Source: Niallia taxi (GTDB lineage Bacteria; Bacillota; Bacilli; Bacillales; Cytobacillaceae). Taken from it: DNA of 64,000 nucleotides. Location: contig NZ_RZTZ01000008.1 of the NCBI RefSeq assembly GCF_004005475.1, positions 62,001 through 126,000 of the forward strand. Direction: 5' to 3'. A program made the position numbers and the translations under genes. How positions within the stretch are numbered: the stretch's first letter is position 1; every line of letters begins with the position of its first letter. Below are positions 61,673 to 64,000 of the stretch, piece by piece. The notes under the pieces are model-generated. The model worked only from the letters and a program-made list of their open reading frames with translations, did no database searches and had not been told where the DNA came from.

Positions 61673-62562
61673 AGATTAAAATAGGCACAGCACCTGATTC
61701 ATGGGGAGTTTGGTTTCCGCAAAATGATAAACAGATTCCGTGGGAACGCTGTTTAAATGAAATGGTAGAGGCCGGCTATGAGGGAATTGAGCTTGGGCCG
61801 TGGGGCTATCTTCCAAATAATTATGTGCAATTAAAGCAAGAGCTTGAGAAGCGCAGTTTGAGTCTTACTGCAACAACCTTAGTCGGTGATCTTACTTCTG
61901 AAGCGAGTACCAAAGAAATGATTACCCTTTTAGATGAAATGGCCAAGCTTCAGCTGAAGTTCCCAACAGCGAAGTATGTTGTATTAATCGATGATTGTTA
62001 TACAGACCTGTTTACTGGCGAACTGATTCGCCCGCAGATATTAAATGAGGAGGAATGGCGCTCATTCGTCCGCAATGTGGAACAAATTAAAAACCATGCC
62101 AAATCAACATACGGCTTGGAGGTAGTCTTCCATCCACATGCCCAAAGCCATATTGAGACAGAGGAGCAAATTGAAAGACTTCTGCATAATACAGACATCA
62201 ATTTATGCTTAGATACAGGACATCATGCTTATGCTGATGGTGATCCAGTTGCATTCATGCGCAAATACTATGAGCGTATTCCATATCTTCACATAAAAAG
62301 CTGTGATCTTAAGGTAAGGGAAAGAATGCAAAAAGAAAACTGGCCATTTGCTAAAGCAGTGAGTGAAGATATAATGTGTGAACCTGAATTAGGGGTAGTG
62401 GATATGGAAGCATTTTTCGAGGTACTGCGTGATATTGACTATAGCGGCTGGGCAGTTGTCGAGCAGGATATGTATCCAGCACCATTTGATAAGCCATACC
62501 CAATCGCAAAACGGACAAGTGAGTATTTAAAGACGATTTCAAACTCTATTAATGTCAAATAG
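61669..62562 (+). CDS. Sugar phosphate isomerase/epimerase-like TIM-barrel protein
   Basis: A 297-residue AP_endonuc_2-type TIM barrel: KIGTAPDSWGVWFPQN, the Glu in GYEGIELGPWGYLP, VVFHPHAQSHIETEEQI, LCLDTGHHAYAD and the C-terminal Glu in WAVVEQDMYP, a metal-binding set like that of IolE/IolI/IolH proteins. It should isomerise or dehydrate a keto-sugar made by the dehydrogenase with which it is translationally coupled. The exact reaction is not known. A long hairpin follows. Confidence 0.87.
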   Translation: MKIKIGTAPDSWGVWFPQNDKQIPWERCLNEMVEAGYEGIELGPWGYLPNNYVQLKQELEKRSLSLTATTLVGDLTSEASTKEMITLLDEMAKLQLKFPTAKYVVLIDDCYTDLFTGELIRPQILNEEEWRSFVRNVEQIKNHAKSTYGLEVVFHPHAQSHIETEEQIERLLHNTDINLCLDTGHHAYADGDPVAFMRKYYERIPYLHIKSCDLKVRERMQKENWPFAKAVSEDIMCEPELGVVDMEAFFEVLRDIDYSGWAVVEQDMYPAPFDKPYPIAKRTSEYLKTISNSINVK

Positions 62563-62577
62563 ACAGTAGAATGATTT

Positions 62578-62622
62578 TTACATCTCTATCATAAGAAGAG
62601 CACTCTTATGATAGAGATGTAA
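62578..62622. terminator. 19-bp perfect hairpin without a T-run
   Basis: TTACATCTCTATCATAAGA pairs exactly with 62604-62622 across a 7-base loop. No poly-T follows, so it may be an RNA processing or stability element within the operon, or a protein site, rather than a simple terminator. Confidence 0.6.
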
Positions 62623-62700
62623 TGCTAAATAAGCGTGAGTTTCATTTGATTATTTTTGAAAGCGGATACAAATTTCTGGATGTTAAAGGAGGAATGGAAA

Positions 62701-64000
62701 GTGGATAATGCAAAGCTGTCTGATCATCACTCGATGGAAACGGGAAAACACAAAAAAGATCCTAAAAAAAATCTCCGGTTAATCACTATTGTTGCGACCT
62801 TTGGAGGGCTGCTGTTTGGGTATGATACTGGAGTTATTAACGGAGCTCTCCCATTTATGGCGCGTCCTGACCAGCTTAACTTAACTCCCTTTACAGAAGG
62901 CTTAGTCGCAAGCTCACTTGTCCTAGGTGCAGCGATCGGTTCCATCTTTGGAGGAAGGCTGTCAGATAATAAAGGTCACAGAAAAACAATTCTTTATTTA
63001 GCCATTTTGTTCTTCTTCGCAGCACTCGGTTGTGTTGTCGCTCCAAATACAACAATCATGATTTCATTCCGATTTCTGTTAGGGCTTGCGGTTGGCGGAG
63101 CATCGGTTATCATTCCATCTTATCTTGCAGAAATGTCACCTGCAGAACGACGAGGAAGATTAGTAACCCAAAATGAATTAATGATTGTTACTGGCCAATT
63201 TCTCGCCTATGTTTTTAATGCTGTTATCGGAAATACTTTTGACGAAGCAGGACATGTATGGCGTTATATGTTAGTGATTGCAACACTTCCCGCTGTCGCC
63301 TTATGGTTAGGTGTGCTTATTTTACCAGAAAGCCCGCGCTGGCTCGCGTCAAAAGGTAGAATCGGAGAAGCGCTTAAAACGTTAAGACAAATTCGTGAAG
63401 GAGCTTCCGCAGAAAAGGAATTAAAAAATATCGAGGCAAGCATCGCTGAAATGAAAAATACCAAAAAGGTCACCTTTAAAGATTTAAGGATTCCTTGGAT
63501 TAAAAAAATTGTTGTTCTCGGGATAGGAATCGGAGCGATATCCCAATTAGTGGGCATCAATTCAATCATGTATTATGGCACACAAATCCTTCAAAATTCA
63601 GGATTTGGAACAAAGGCAGCATTAATAGGAAATGTCGCAAATGGCTTAATCTCCTTAGTTGCTGTGATTATCGGTATGTCCATCATGCATAAAGTAAATA
63701 GACGCTCCATGTTTCTGACAGGCTTAATTGGTGTAACAGCAGCACTTATTTCAATCGGAATATCCACACTGCTACTTGCGGATTCTCCGAGCTTGCCATA
63801 TGTAGTCCTGTCCATGACATGCGTTTATTTAGCCTTCTTCCAAGGGGCAGTCGGCCCGATGACATGGCTTACGTTATCTGAGATTTTTCCAGCGAGAATC
63901 AGAGGGATAGGAATGGGAATGGCAGTCTTGTTTCTTTGGCTTTTCAATTTTCTGGTTGGTTTATTCTTCCCTATTCTATTAGACAGTGTCGGCTTATCGG
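62701..64000 (+). CDS. Sugar porter family MFS transporter (inositol-type), 3' end cut
   Basis: About 433 residues before the window ends. The frame starts at GTG 62701 after AAAGGAGGAA; an ATG at 62694 stops after four codons. It has the sugar-porter signatures: FGGLLFGYDTGVINGALPFM, GGRLSDNKGHRK, RFLLGLAVGGASVIIPSYLA, ILPESPRWLASKGR and QLVGINSIMYYGTQIL. It most resembles the IolT / MIT-like transporters for myo-inositol and similar polyols. It lies 138 bases after the isomerase and probably supplies that pathway. Confidence 0.9.
   Translation, partial: MDNAKLSDHHSMETGKHKKDPKKNLRLITIVATFGGLLFGYDTGVINGALPFMARPDQLNLTPFTEGLVASSLVLGAAIGSIFGGRLSDNKGHRKTILYLAILFFFAALGCVVAPNTTIMISFRFLLGLAVGGASVIIPSYLAEMSPAERRGRLVTQNELMIVTGQFLAYVFNAVIGNTFDEAGHVWRYMLVIATLPAVALWLGVLILPESPRWLASKGRIGEALKTLRQIREGASAEKELKNIEASIAEMKNTKKVTFKDLRIPWIKKIVVLGIGIGAISQLVGINSIMYYGTQILQNSGFGTKAALIGNVANGLISLVAVIIGMSIMHKVNRRSMFLTGLIGVTAALISIGISTLLLADSPSLPYVVLSMTCVYLAFFQGAVGPMTWLTLSEIFPARIRGIGMGMAVLFLWLFNFLVGLFFPILLDSVGLS

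Overview
The window reads as chromosome of a low-GC Gram-positive spore former of the Bacillaceae. Evidence is the AT-rich sequence, strong AGGAGG ribosome sites, frequent TTG and GTG starts, T-rich intrinsic terminators, a B. cereus-type sigma-B control module, HelD, YfmQ- and DUF4085-type proteins, CcpA-type cre sites and spore-surface style genes. A relative of Bacillus or Niallia is my guess; there is no rRNA or other marker to fix it. I saw no tRNA, rRNA, CRISPR array or prophage.

Layout. 1-2.1 kb: end of a DUF1177 / AroM / M29-like aminopeptidase operon. 2.7-3.9 kb: a DUF4085 gene broken by one in-frame stop. 4.2-6.1 kb: an IS607-family element (serine recombinase TnpA plus TnpB) sitting at the 5' end of ltrA. 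7.3-10.2 kb: PH-domain protein, PadR-MFS efflux pair, VOC protein. 10.6-18.6 kb: PAS chemoreceptor-like protein, NlpC/P60 hydrolase, and a surface/spore-flavoured stretch (ParB-like, CgeB-like glycosyltransferase, deacetylase, GT2 glycosyltransferase next to a collagen-like protein, HipA-like kinase). 18.8-23.7 kb: hybrid kinase, CheR-type methyltransferase and receiver-PP2C phosphatase matching the RsbK/RsbM/RsbY module, with a near-consensus sigma-B promoter before the phosphatase.

25.8-31.4 kb: two tandem TPP riboswitches lead a tightly packed five-gene operon: thiW, an NCS2 nucleobase-type permease, a LuxE-like acyl-activating enzyme, a LuxC-like acyl reductase and an SDR. This is the most interesting locus. 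It has the parts for import plus reduction of a carboxylate to an alcohol under thiamine control, so I propose salvage of an oxidised thiamine moiety. 32.7-39.3 kb: HemD-like protein, a 1249-residue GH51 arabinofuranosidase without signal peptide, and an M24-fold protein behind a structured leader. 39.5-55.3 kb: small membrane proteins, MFS, HEAT-repeat protein, YdeI-like, CDF transporter, an AlkD-like protein with an unusual UvrA-like ATPase, HelD, a DHA2 exporter, and a lipoprotein.

55.7-59.5 kb: a sucrose locus (LacI-type repressor, MFS permease, GH32 hydrolase) with operator, promoter and cre visible. 59.6-64 kb: an AraC regulator divergent from a Gfo/Idh dehydrogenase, TIM-barrel isomerase and sugar porter (cut by the window end), resembling an inositol-type polyol locus.
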